A DNA stretch of 64,000 nucleotides from Bacillota bacterium. GTDB lineage: Bacteria > Bacillota > Clostridia > Lachnospirales > Lachnospiraceae. Below the pieces are notes generated by a model that was not told the DNA's origin, ran no database searches, and worked only from the letters and a program-made list of their open reading frames with translations. Every line of letters starts with the position of its first letter. Within the stretch, counting starts at the first letter, position 1. Below are positions 53,181 to 62,113 of this stretch, piece after piece. The DNA is taken from NCBI GenBank assembly GCA_023391695.1, contig JAEWAK010000022.1, forward strand, positions 36,431-100,430, in the 5' to 3' direction. Both the position numbers and the translations under genes were made by a program.

Positions 53181-55958
53181 TTGTTTCACAAAAAAAACAT
53201 TGAAAAATACAACGGTATAGAATTTACCAGAAGAAACCGGATAACTCTGACCAATAAAATACGGATATCGCCCCTGCTTAAGTTACTGCAGTACATGCTG
53301 GTTGTTGCAGGCGTTTATGGGACGGTTTTCAGCTTTGTCAGCGGCCTGGATATTCCGGTGCACACCCCTGTCCTGATAATAACCATATTTTTATCCGCCC
53401 TGTATTTTAATGCGGTATTTATGGCAGCCGGATATATGAAATACAGTCTGCCGTTATCCCTGTTCATCTATTTTGGGGCAGGTTATGTATTCTGGGATGA
53501 GATCAAAAATGGATTTTGGCACCTTGAGAATATTTATATTACCTATATCAATGACTATTATAATACCAGTGTATTAAAATATCTGGTAGAGGATTATAAC
53601 GAAAGTACGGTAATTACCGTTTTCTTTATTTTTGTTGCTATTATGCTGAGCCTGTTAATCAGCTTTGTAATTTTAAGGAATGCTTTCCGGGCCTGGTTTG
53701 TTTTAATAACATTGCCGATCGTCCTTTCCTCATTTATTGTGGGGTATATTCCTTCCCGGGGGCCTTTTGGCATTTATCTGGCCTGCATGATCAGCATAAT
53801 CGGTATCGGTACCACGCTGAGGGAAAAACACCGGCATTTTAATTTAAAAAGCTTCCATGGAAAACAAAAAGTTGATAACCGGCTTTTGGAGAAGAATTTT
53901 AAATATGTCATCGGCTTGAAAATAGGCGGCTTTTTATCCGTTTTAGTACTGACTTTAATCATGCTTACCTCTATTATTGTAACGCCGGACTTTTATGCCA
54001 GAGCTTTTAACATAGCAGACACAAAACAGAAAATACAGAAGGAGATGATGGAATTCAACCTGGAAGAAGCAGTGGGTAAAATAAGTTCCATTGACTTTGA
54101 CGGGCTGAATCTATTTAAGGGAATGACGGCTTCCGGGGGTTTGAGCGGAGGAAAACTGGGCAGAATAGGAGAAGTAAATTTCAATTACCAGACGGCCCTG
54201 CGAATAAAAACACCCGTGATAGGGACAAGTATGTATTTAAAGGGTTATGTCGGCAGTATATATAAAGGGAATTCCTGGACAGGCCTGACGAAAAAGGACC
54301 TGGAGGAATATAATAAAATAGCCCGGTCCTGGGAACAGAGCGGTTTTACAATTGGAAACCAAAACAGCTATTTTCTGTCGTTAATTAATGATTTAGACCA
54401 GCCGTCCTATCCTGATTTTAATTATTATACCAGTAAAATTGATGTAACTGGGATCAATTCTAATCCGGATTATATCTATGCTCCTTACTATTCCGATTAT
54501 TCAGCAGAAACGATGGAGGTTACGGATTCGGAATATGTGACGCCGAAGAAAAAGCAGACCTCTTATACATTTTATTATTACGGCAGTTACAATAATCTGT
54601 TTCAATTTGAGGAAGAGACAGAGTATCAGAAGTACCTGGATACTTATAACAATAACAGCTATGACAGTAATGGTAAAATTAAAAAGAATGCTTCTGTTTT
54701 AAAAAGGCTGGAGGAATACCGTAATTATGAACAGGCTTACCGGAAATTTGTTTACGATACCTATACAAAAGTTCCGGATACCGGCCTGGAGCGTATCAAA
54801 AAGCAATACGGTTCCATAAAATATAGTGAATACAAAGAAGAATACGGTATAATTGCGGCAGATATGATTATTGATATGGTCCGTAACGATCTCTACTCCG
54901 AGACCTCCTACTCTTTAACACCCGGTATTTTGCCTAAGGATAAGGATTTTGTAGAATATTTTCTGTATGAGAATAAAACCGGTTATTGTTCCCATTATGC
55001 TTCTGCGGCGGCCATGATATTCAGGACCATTGGAATACCCGCCAGATACGTGGAAGGTTATATAGTGAAGCCTACGGATATGTTAAAGGGCAGCGATGAC
55101 GGAAAAACAACCATTAAGGAAAGAATGAACGGAAGGCTTAATGAGTATCAGGTTATAGAGAAATCCATTGATATACCCGACGCCAATGCCCATGCCTGGG
55201 TTGAAATTTACCTGGACGGATTTGGCTGGATTCCCATTGAGGTAACGCCGGGATTTACAGGCAGCGATATTTTTGACAGTGATACGGATGGGCTGCTTAA
55301 CCAGGGAAATAGCCAGAGAAATAATGAGAATTCCGTACAGTCTCCATCTCCAACCCCTGCACAGGATTCCGATAAAGATAAATCAGCAGAAGAATCCGAA
55401 AACAATAAGAATCCGGAACAAACTTCCCCGGAAGATAAGGAAAACTCCGATAAGGATGGGGAAGCTTCCGAAACCGGTGCCGTTATTTCCGGCAAAGAGC
55501 ACAGCATAGCGCTGCAAACCTATTTAAAAAAGCTTGGCTTTGTTGTATTATGGTGTATCGGCCTGATTGCCGGTGTTATCCTGTTTTTATGGCTGAGGGC
55601 ATTGCTCATAACGAAAAAACGAAAAAATAATCAGAAAACCAGGGATTTCAGTAAAAGGGTCCTGCTCCGGTATAAGGAAATCGGCCGCATGTTTGATTAT
55701 TATAATATAAAGGTTAGTGAGGATTTAACCTGTCAGGAAGCGGCGGCGCAGATCGAAAAGGACTTAAAGCTGATAAAGCCCGGCCGGTTTAAGCGGTTTA
55801 TGGATATTGTTTTAAAAGCCCGGTTCAACCAATACTGTATTTCAAAAGAAGAATCTGAGGAAGCGGAAGAATTCTATCAGGAGCTTATCGGTTCGGCTTA
55901 TAAAAATACCGGTAAGGGAGGAAAAATTATTTTAAAGTATATTAAGGTTTTCCGCTGA
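53181..55958 (+). CDS. Membrane-bound transglutaminase-like protein (TgpA family)
   Basis: Protein of 925 aa. About six N-terminal TM helices (residues 30-270), an extracellular DUF3488-like region, a transglutaminase core with Cys603 (TGYCSHYASAAAMIF) and His671 (DANAHAWVEIYLDG), where the usual Asp partner is Glu in IPIEVTPG, then a Ser/Glu/Asp-rich linker, one TM near 785-805 and a C-terminal DUF4129-like tail. A TTG start behind AAAGGGG is used. It probably modifies peptides outside the membrane; the substrate is unknown. Confidence 0.88.
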   Translation: MFHKKNIEKYNGIEFTRRNRITLTNKIRISPLLKLLQYMLVVAGVYGTVFSFVSGLDIPVHTPVLIITIFLSALYFNAVFMAAGYMKYSLPLSLFIYFGAGYVFWDEIKNGFWHLENIYITYINDYYNTSVLKYLVEDYNESTVITVFFIFVAIMLSLLISFVILRNAFRAWFVLITLPIVLSSFIVGYIPSRGPFGIYLACMISIIGIGTTLREKHRHFNLKSFHGKQKVDNRLLEKNFKYVIGLKIGGFLSVLVLTLIMLTSIIVTPDFYARAFNIADTKQKIQKEMMEFNLEEAVGKISSIDFDGLNLFKGMTASGGLSGGKLGRIGEVNFNYQTALRIKTPVIGTSMYLKGYVGSIYKGNSWTGLTKKDLEEYNKIARSWEQSGFTIGNQNSYFLSLINDLDQPSYPDFNYYTSKIDVTGINSNPDYIYAPYYSDYSAETMEVTDSEYVTPKKKQTSYTFYYYGSYNNLFQFEEETEYQKYLDTYNNNSYDSNGKIKKNASVLKRLEEYRNYEQAYRKFVYDTYTKVPDTGLERIKKQYGSIKYSEYKEEYGIIAADMIIDMVRNDLYSETSYSLTPGILPKDKDFVEYFLYENKTGYCSHYASAAAMIFRTIGIPARYVEGYIVKPTDMLKGSDDGKTTIKERMNGRLNEYQVIEKSIDIPDANAHAWVEIYLDGFGWIPIEVTPGFTGSDIFDSDTDGLLNQGNSQRNNENSVQSPSPTPAQDSDKDKSAEESENNKNPEQTSPEDKENSDKDGEASETGAVISGKEHSIALQTYLKKLGFVVLWCIGLIAGVILFLWLRALLITKKRKNNQKTRDFSKRVLLRYKEIGRMFDYYNIKVSEDLTCQEAAAQIEKDLKLIKPGRFKRFMDIVLKARFNQYCISKEESEEAEEFYQELIGSAYKNTGKGGKIILKYIKVFR

Positions 55959-55998
55959 TTCGGAACACGAAAATTAAGTTCACAGGATATAATAACTA

Positions 55999-56026
55999 TG
56001 ATATAATGTCGATAGACATTATATCA
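55999..56026. repeat. Perfect 12-base palindrome adjoining repeat copy 3
   Basis: TGATATAATGTC and GACATTATATCA around a GATA loop, immediately left of the dispersed element. The ATATAAT of this hairpin also resembles the element's own right end (GATATAAT), so it may be an extension or a nested copy. Confidence 0.6.
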
Positions 56027-56100
56027 GCGCCGACCGAAGCGAGTGCGCATCGACGGTACGAAGTACCGCATATCATGGTAGCTTGCGGACAGGATATAAT
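56027..56100 (+). repeat. Dispersed structured intergenic element, copy 3
   Basis: About 74 bases: GCGCCGACCGAAGCGAGTG, then the perfect hairpin CGGTAC-GAA-GTACCG (56054-56068), then a second stem ATATC...GATAT and the end AGGATATAAT. It lies between the transglutaminase and cytidylate-kinase-like genes. Homologous copies sit at 29847 and (minus) 33988. Confidence 0.75.
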
Positions 56101-56158
56101 GAAAATGGAATAAGGAATTACAAGCTGGCTTTTATTCCTTTCTTTAAAGGAATTCGAA

Positions 56159-56800
56159 ATGAAAGGCACAGGTGTTATTATGAAGAATGTAATTACAATA
56201 AGCAGGCAGTACGGAAGCGGCGGAAGGGAAATCGGTAAAAAACTCGCTGATAAATTTGGAATTCCATTCTATGATAATGAATTGATTAACCGGGCGGCAA
56301 AGGAAAGCGGTTTTTCCGCATCGGCTTTTGAGAATGCTGAAAATAAAGCTTCCAACAGCCTGTTATATTCCATTGCCATGGGTATGAGTGCCTATAGTAA
56401 TCAGGATCTGGGCTTTGCACATCTGTCCCTGGATGACCGTATATACCTGGCCCAGTCCGATGTAATCCGGAAAGTGGCACAGGAAGGCCCCTGTGTAATT
56501 GTAGGCAGGTGTGCGGATTATGTATTAAAGGATATGCCTGGAGTAATCAATATATTTATTTGGGCAGACATTGATTTCAGGATAAAAAGGGTTATGGAGT
56601 CGGATAACCTAAACGAAGCAAAAGCAGCGGAAAGAATTCATAAAATTGATAAGGGAAGAGCGAATTACTACAATTACCATGCGACCGAAAAATGGGGAAG
56701 GGCTGAAAATTATCATTTGTCGGTCCGAAGCGATTATATCGGGGCAGACAACTGTGCCTGCTGCATCAAGTCTTATATAGAATACGGAAATAAGAAATGA
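56159..56800 (+). CDS. Cytidylate kinase-like family protein
   Basis: P-loop kinase-fold protein of 213 aa (PF13189 type). Signature ITISRQYGSGGREIGKKLA, where the P-loop is SGGREIGK, then YDNELINRAAKESGF, GRCADYVL, and an R-rich lid with DKGRANYYNYH. Sequence resembles cytidylate kinase only distantly; substrate untested. Start ATG 56159 has AAAGGA seven bases upstream; ATG 56180 (MKNVITISRQ) matches family N-termini but has a weaker site. Confidence 0.85.
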   Translation: MKGTGVIMKNVITISRQYGSGGREIGKKLADKFGIPFYDNELINRAAKESGFSASAFENAENKASNSLLYSIAMGMSAYSNQDLGFAHLSLDDRIYLAQSDVIRKVAQEGPCVIVGRCADYVLKDMPGVINIFIWADIDFRIKRVMESDNLNEAKAAERIHKIDKGRANYYNYHATEKWGRAENYHLSVRSDYIGADNCACCIKSYIEYGNKK

Positions 56801-56817
56801 AAACAGAAAAGATTGAA

Positions 56818-56870
56818 TATTCTGGGTAATTGCGGTGTGAAACAAAAAACTATCGTAATTACCCAGAATA
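56818..56870. repeat. Inverted repeat between kinase-like and AI-2E genes
   Basis: TATTCTGGGTAATT and AATTACCCAGAATA are perfect 14-base arms with a 25-base loop. No T-run follows, so an operator or stability stem is as likely as a terminator. Confidence 0.5.
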
Positions 56871-56931
56871 CGATAGAAACCAAAATCATACTGAATTAAA
56901 TGCGTGTTAACCTCCGCAGATAGGAGTTTTA

Positions 56932-58122
56932 ATGAAGTGGAATGACAAATTGAACAAAAGGTATACCCTGATAGCCATTTACGTAATTGTAACCTGTATC
57001 ATTATTTACTGCTTAAGCCTGGTAGCCAAAAGTGCGCCTGCAATCATGAAGGACATCATGGGCCGGGTAAATTGGTTTATGAAAGTGGCAAAACCGATTT
57101 TACTGGGTTTTGTATTTGCCTATCTGTTTGATCCGTTAAATGATTTCTTTGAAGCTAAGTTAAAAAAGATAAAAATCAGAAACAGACAGTTAAAATCCAC
57201 CCGGTCCTGGGCCGTATTCACAACTATCATTATCTTCTTTATCGTTATAGTCGGGATCATATCCCTCCTGGTATTCAGCGTAACCGACCAATTACGGCTG
57301 GCTAATTTTGATGATATAATCGTACTGGCCAATTCCTATGGGAAGACCGTTAACGATTTTTACAATTCGGTACTGAATAAGCTGAATGAACTGGATATCC
57401 AGTCCAATGAAATTACGCAGTATGTAAAAGATGCGGCCACCTATATTCTCAATTATTTAAGGCTGATGGGACTCTCTATTGTTTCCTCCATCACTAATAT
57501 TTCCTCTTACATTACTACCTTTTTATTTTCCTTTATTATCGCAGTTTATTTTATGATTGACGGTAAAATGATTACGGAATATTTAAAGAAAGTAGGCAGA
57601 GCTTTAATAAGCGACAAATGGAATGACAAAATCGTTAGATTCCTGGCAGATGCGGACAGGGTATTCTCGGGATATATCAGGGGACAATTGGCGGATGCTT
57701 TTGTCATGATGTTAATAATCAGTCTTACCTTATCGGTGGTGGGAGTAAAATTTGCGATCATTATTGGTATATTGGCAGGTATCGGTAACCTGATTCCATA
57801 TTGCGGTCCTTTTATTGCTTACGTCAGTACGGCGTTGGTATGCGTTATTAACGGCCAGTATAAGGAATTAATAATTGCATTTATTGCATTATTTATCGTG
57901 CAGGCAATCGACGGCAATGTCATAGCACCAAAACTGCTGAGCCAGAGTATTCAGATTCATCCGGTACTGGTAATTATTTCACTGATCTTTGGCAATGCAA
58001 TCGGCGGATTGCTAGGCATGCTTTTGGCTGTTCCGGTAGGGGGGCTGATAAAGGTATTATTTGTCAGGTACATCAATCACAGACTTGAGAATAAGGAAGA
58101 GGAAAGTAATATTTCCGGGTAA
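56932..58122 (+). CDS. AI-2E family transporter
   Basis: Membrane protein of 396 aa with N-terminal TM helices, a long soluble helical stretch (about residues 120-185), and the C-terminal bundle with VGVKFAIIIGILAGIGNLIP, IVQAIDGNVIAPKLLSQSI and HPVLVIISLIFGNAIGG, the family core. AGGAG precedes the ATG. A second AI-2E member in the window (the other is at 49.6 kb), only distantly similar to it. Confidence 0.88.
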   Translation: MKWNDKLNKRYTLIAIYVIVTCIIIYCLSLVAKSAPAIMKDIMGRVNWFMKVAKPILLGFVFAYLFDPLNDFFEAKLKKIKIRNRQLKSTRSWAVFTTIIIFFIVIVGIISLLVFSVTDQLRLANFDDIIVLANSYGKTVNDFYNSVLNKLNELDIQSNEITQYVKDAATYILNYLRLMGLSIVSSITNISSYITTFLFSFIIAVYFMIDGKMITEYLKKVGRALISDKWNDKIVRFLADADRVFSGYIRGQLADAFVMMLIISLTLSVVGVKFAIIIGILAGIGNLIPYCGPFIAYVSTALVCVINGQYKELIIAFIALFIVQAIDGNVIAPKLLSQSIQIHPVLVIISLIFGNAIGGLLGMLLAVPVGGLIKVLFVRYINHRLENKEEESNISG

Positions 58123-58302
58123 TTTTAAAGAAAAGAAAATTTAATATGAAGAAAAACTGAAATATTATTATAGTATTAACAAAAACCTGACATAAATTAA
58201 CAAAATGTCATAAAAATGTAAGAAATAATATAGTCATTATTTAATATTTTTAGAGTAGGATATTCAGGAGACAAGATTTATAAAAGGGAGGAGGGTGCCA
58301 GA
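58123..58302 (+). promoter_or_regulatory. Leader of the ABC/CARDB operon
   Basis: AT-rich leader of about 180 bases ending in AAAGGGAGGAGGG (58283-58295), an exceptionally strong ribosome site for the GTG start at 58303. A promoter probably lies near 58190-58250, without a consensus pair that stands out. Confidence 0.4.
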
Positions 58303-59223
58303 GTGGTTGACCAGATTGAAAAGGTAATCGAGGTTAAGAACGTAAAAAAAATATATCGGATGGGCAGTGAAAAAATTAATGCGGTCGATGATGTAAGCTT
58401 TGAAATACTAAAAGGCGAATTTTGCTGCCTCTTAGGTACTTCGGGTTCCGGTAAGTCAACCCTGCTAAACCTGATGGCCGGCATTGAGAAATTATCAGGC
58501 GGACAGATCATTATCAAGGGTAAGAAAATACATAAAATGAGCGAAAATAATCTGGCAAGGTTCAGACAGAGGTATTTGGGTTTCGTATTCCAGTCCTATA
58601 ACCTGATGGGTTCCATGACAGCTCTGGAAAATGTGGAGTTTCCGCTGGTATTTAAACGGGTCAGGTCAAAGCTGAGAAGAAAAATGGCCAGGGATATGCT
58701 GGTAAAGGTAGGTCTTGGTTCCCGTTTGGCCCATAAACCGAAAGAAATGAGCGGCGGCCAGCAGCAAAGGGTAGGTATTGCAAGGGCCTTTGTGGCCAGA
58801 CCCGAAATAGTATTTGCAGACGAACCAACCGGTAACCTGGATACGAAAACAGCTATGGAAGTAATGAATCTCATAAAGAACATTGCCAGGGATAACAACC
58901 AGACAATAGTAATGGTTACCCATGACAGAAGGCTGGCGGATTTTGCCGACCGGATCATACATATATTAGACGGAAAAATACAAAGTATTGAATTAAATCA
59001 CTCCGCAAAATCAGAGGAAACCATCGTAATTGACAAAACCGAGGAGGCGGAAGGTGAAAGCGTAAATACCGTTAATAAGGAATATCTTTCTGATGCAAAT
59101 AAAGAGACGGACGAATATAAAGCATCGGATGAAATAAATAAAACGGCTGATAAATTAAGCGGTGCAGAGATACCTGCTGAAAGTGAAATAGCTGCATCCC
59201 ATAACGATTCATTACAAATTTAA
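58303..59223 (+). CDS. MacB-type ABC transporter ATP-binding protein with acidic C-terminal tail
   Basis: ATPase of 306 aa. Walker A GTSGSGKST near residue 46, Q-loop FVFQSYNLMGSMTALENVEFP, signature MSGGQQQRVGIARAF, Walker B IVFADEPTGNLDTKT, switch MVTHDRRLADFADR: the LolD/MacB profile. A tail of about 75 residues rich in Glu, Lys, Asn and Ser follows the core, unlike most LolD/MacB members. GTG start behind a strong site. First gene of a four-gene operon ending with the MacB-like permease. Confidence 0.88.
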   Translation: MVDQIEKVIEVKNVKKIYRMGSEKINAVDDVSFEILKGEFCCLLGTSGSGKSTLLNLMAGIEKLSGGQIIIKGKKIHKMSENNLARFRQRYLGFVFQSYNLMGSMTALENVEFPLVFKRVRSKLRRKMARDMLVKVGLGSRLAHKPKEMSGGQQQRVGIARAFVARPEIVFADEPTGNLDTKTAMEVMNLIKNIARDNNQTIVMVTHDRRLADFADRIIHILDGKIQSIELNHSAKSEETIVIDKTEEAEGESVNTVNKEYLSDANKETDEYKASDEINKTADKLSGAEIPAESEIAASHNDSLQI

Positions 59224-59350
59224 TTAAGAAGATAATAAAACGAATATTCTTAAATGGCAATAAGGCCTGCGTATAATAAAATTACTTAATAGCTGCCTGC
59301 TTTGGCGGCAAAGGGAATTAAGAATAATAAAGGAAGAAGAGGGAGAAAGA

Positions 59351-61843
59351 ATGAAAAGAGCCAGAAAAATCTTCACTACAATATTAACAATGGCATTAAT
59401 CATCAGTAATTTTACCGGGAATATGATTACTGCCAAAGCGGCAACTTACAATAATAAAGCAACTGCGATCAATTTTGATGGAAAGGTAGACGATTTCATA
59501 GGTGTACCGGGTGAAACCGTTCATGTAAAAATACCGGTCAAGGCAATCGGCGGATTTATATTTGATCCGATCATCCAGGTTAAAACGGATGAAATGCCGT
59601 TTACCGTAACAAACATATCTTATACGGCCGAAGGCACTTCACCGGCCAATCCTCCCGCAGGAATTTCACATTATGAAACTACATATATTGAATTTGATGT
59701 AAAGGTTAAGGAATCCGCTAAAATTTCAAGGAATAAAATTCAGATAAGTGTTGAATTTTTGGCTGAGGATCAGGATACCGGTACGATGGAGCAATTTAAA
59801 TTGGAGGTTCCCGTTGCATATCTTGTAATTAACAGTGAAAAAGAACCCGCGCAATTGACGGTTGATGATATAGAATTCAATGATGCAATCATTGGGAAAG
59901 AAGCAAATTTATCTTTTGTAATTAAAAATGAAGGCGGAATAACTGCACATAATGCTTATTTTAGCATTGAAGGATATGACGAAGCCGGCATAATCCCGAA
60001 GTATTCCAAATTAAAACAGGCAATCGGCACGGATGGAAAGCTGCCGGCGAATTCAACTTACTATGCACATTTACCCGTATCTGTCGCAACAACGGCCACA
60101 GCCGGCAGTAAAAAACTGACTGTTAAAATGGAATATAAAAATGAAGAAGGGGAATCCGGTGAAAATTCAATCGAGATTTACGTAAATATCCAATCAGACA
60201 GCATGGCTCCCAAAATTGAGATCGTCAGTTCAAAATATGCCAGTGAGTTAAAAGCAGGAGACAGTTTTAATCTGGTTACGACATTACGCAATTCGGGGGA
60301 TACAAAAGCGGATGAAATAGAAGTAACCGTGGAAGGATTGGGTACAACCAGTTTCCTGCCCGGCTATACTACGAAAACAATCGCTGTAAAAGACTTAAAA
60401 TTTAATGAAAAAGCAGATGTGAAAATCCCTTTGATTGTATCCCATGAGGCAACACCCGGTTTAAAAGAAGTACCAATAACGATCAATTATAAAGATGAAT
60501 CGGGGGTCGCTCTTACAACATCCACCACATTATATCTGGAAGTAGTTGCGGCGGACGGTGTTGATGCGGAAGGAAAACCTAACATAGTAGTCGGCAATGT
60601 ATCACAGAACCCGGCACAGCCCAATGCAGGCGCCCGTGTAGACGTTTCCTTTGATTTGGCAAATAAAAGTAAAATTAATATAACTGAAATTAAAGTCTCT
60701 GTAGTCAGTGCGGAGGGAGCAAGCTTCACCCCTTTGGATTCGGAACCTTATAAATATATCGAAAAATTAGCCGGCGGCAAAAAAGCGAGAGTTACCATTC
60801 CTTTAATGGCATCGGAAACGATTGCGGAAGGTACCAACAGCCTTAACATTAAGTATGATTATAAGGATGCCAACGGCAAAACACAGTCGGATACGGCCAC
60901 CTTATATGTTCAGAACGTACAAAACAGCGGGCTTGGAACCAGTAAACCGAAATTGATCATCAGTAATTTTAATACGGATAATGAAGAATTAAGGGCCGGC
61001 AATACATTTAAGTTTAATTTTGATATCAAAAATACCCATTCCAGTGTGGCTGCAAGAAATATAAAGGTAACGTTAAACCAGGCGGACAATATATTTTCGG
61101 TTGCCCAGGGAAGCAATACCTTCTACATAACGGAGATTCCGGCCGGGGAAGTCGTGTCGAATACCCTGGAATTAAGAGTTAAAGCTGATGCTACAACGAA
61201 AGCTTACCCCTTGGAAATAACCATGGAATATGAATATGAAGGAGCAGAGGCCAATCCCACCACCGGTGAAATAGGAGAAACGGCAAAAGAAACCATTAAC
61301 CTGCAGGCAGTGGAGAATTCAAGACCTGTAGTTGATAATGTGGTGGTGGGATCCTGGGATCCTCCGGTAGTTAACCAGCCGACGGCCTTAACTTTCGATT
61401 TCTATAATATGGGTAAATCCGCCCTTAACAACGTTCGGGCAACGGTAGAAGGAGATTACCAGTTAAGTACCGGCGATATGCTATATATTGGTAATGTGGA
61501 AGCAGGAACTCAGGAATTTGGTGAGTTGGAAGTTATCCCCATGATTGAAGGGGAGGCAAAGGGAAACCTGATAGTAACATTTGAAGACAGCAATGGTGAA
61601 GAAATCAAAATAACGAAAGAATTTAAAGGTACTATACAGGGTGAATATGTCCCTGATCCGAACGGAGAAGGCATGGGAGGTGAAATGCCCCCCGTTGATA
61701 CCGCAAAATCGCCGATTCTTCCGGTTTTGGCTTTTGTAATTTTACAGTTGGCAATTCTGGTAATCGGAGTACTGGTAACAAGAAAAGTTAAATTAGGATT
61801 ATACAGGAGAAAATTGAGAAAGCAGGAAGAGGCGGCGGAATAG
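59351..61843 (+). CDS. Membrane-anchored surface protein with repeated CARDB/NEW3-like domains
   Basis: Protein of 830 aa: signal peptide (about residues 1-29), then about six Ig-like repeats of the COG1361/CARDB kind with recurring starts such as PKIEIVSSKYASELKAGDSF, KPNIVVGNVSQNPAQPNAGA and KPKLIISNFNTDNEELRAGN, each with a KNxG..x.x..V pattern, and one C-terminal TM (about 790-812) with a basic tail (RRKLRKQ). Repeats face outside. AGGGAGAAAGAATG supplies the start. It lies between the ATPase and the permease genes of one operon and could act as the extracellular partner of the transporter. Confidence 0.8.
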   Translation: MKRARKIFTTILTMALIISNFTGNMITAKAATYNNKATAINFDGKVDDFIGVPGETVHVKIPVKAIGGFIFDPIIQVKTDEMPFTVTNISYTAEGTSPANPPAGISHYETTYIEFDVKVKESAKISRNKIQISVEFLAEDQDTGTMEQFKLEVPVAYLVINSEKEPAQLTVDDIEFNDAIIGKEANLSFVIKNEGGITAHNAYFSIEGYDEAGIIPKYSKLKQAIGTDGKLPANSTYYAHLPVSVATTATAGSKKLTVKMEYKNEEGESGENSIEIYVNIQSDSMAPKIEIVSSKYASELKAGDSFNLVTTLRNSGDTKADEIEVTVEGLGTTSFLPGYTTKTIAVKDLKFNEKADVKIPLIVSHEATPGLKEVPITINYKDESGVALTTSTTLYLEVVAADGVDAEGKPNIVVGNVSQNPAQPNAGARVDVSFDLANKSKINITEIKVSVVSAEGASFTPLDSEPYKYIEKLAGGKKARVTIPLMASETIAEGTNSLNIKYDYKDANGKTQSDTATLYVQNVQNSGLGTSKPKLIISNFNTDNEELRAGNTFKFNFDIKNTHSSVAARNIKVTLNQADNIFSVAQGSNTFYITEIPAGEVVSNTLELRVKADATTKAYPLEITMEYEYEGAEANPTTGEIGETAKETINLQAVENSRPVVDNVVVGSWDPPVVNQPTALTFDFYNMGKSALNNVRATVEGDYQLSTGDMLYIGNVEAGTQEFGELEVIPMIEGEAKGNLIVTFEDSNGEEIKITKEFKGTIQGEYVPDPNGEGMGGEMPPVDTAKSPILPVLAFVILQLAILVIGVLVTRKVKLGLYRRKLRKQEEAAE

Positions 61844-61861
61844 GCCTAGAGGGAGGTTGCT

Positions 61862-62113
61862 ATGAATATAATCATGGATCAGGATTTTAATGTGCAGGTG
61901 TTAATGAATAAAGCGGTAATGGTCTCTCCGGAATATGTCGGGACAGGTGCCGGAAGCGGAGAAGTTATGGGTACAGGAGCTAAGGACCCGCTCCTGGCCA
62001 GCTGGCCCTTTGTAATCGGTATAACAGCGGTAACTTTGGCAGTAAGTATTGTACTTGGTATTTTGCTGGCAAAGAAAAAAATCAAAAAAGGATATGAGCT
62101 GTATGAGGATTAG
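61862..62113 (+). CDS. Small single-pass membrane protein of the ABC/CARDB operon
   Basis: 83-aa protein with a short extracellular N-terminal half (GTGAGSGEVMGTGAKDP), one TM near residues 50-70 (FVIGITAVTLAVSIVLGILL) and a basic tail (AKKKIKKGYELYED). GGGAGG precedes the ATG. Its last 11 bases overlap the permease start. No family recognised. Gene position, TM and tail suggest a structural accessory of the transporter. Confidence 0.7.
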   Translation: MNIIMDQDFNVQVLMNKAVMVSPEYVGTGAGSGEVMGTGAKDPLLASWPFVIGITAVTLAVSIVLGILLAKKKIKKGYELYED

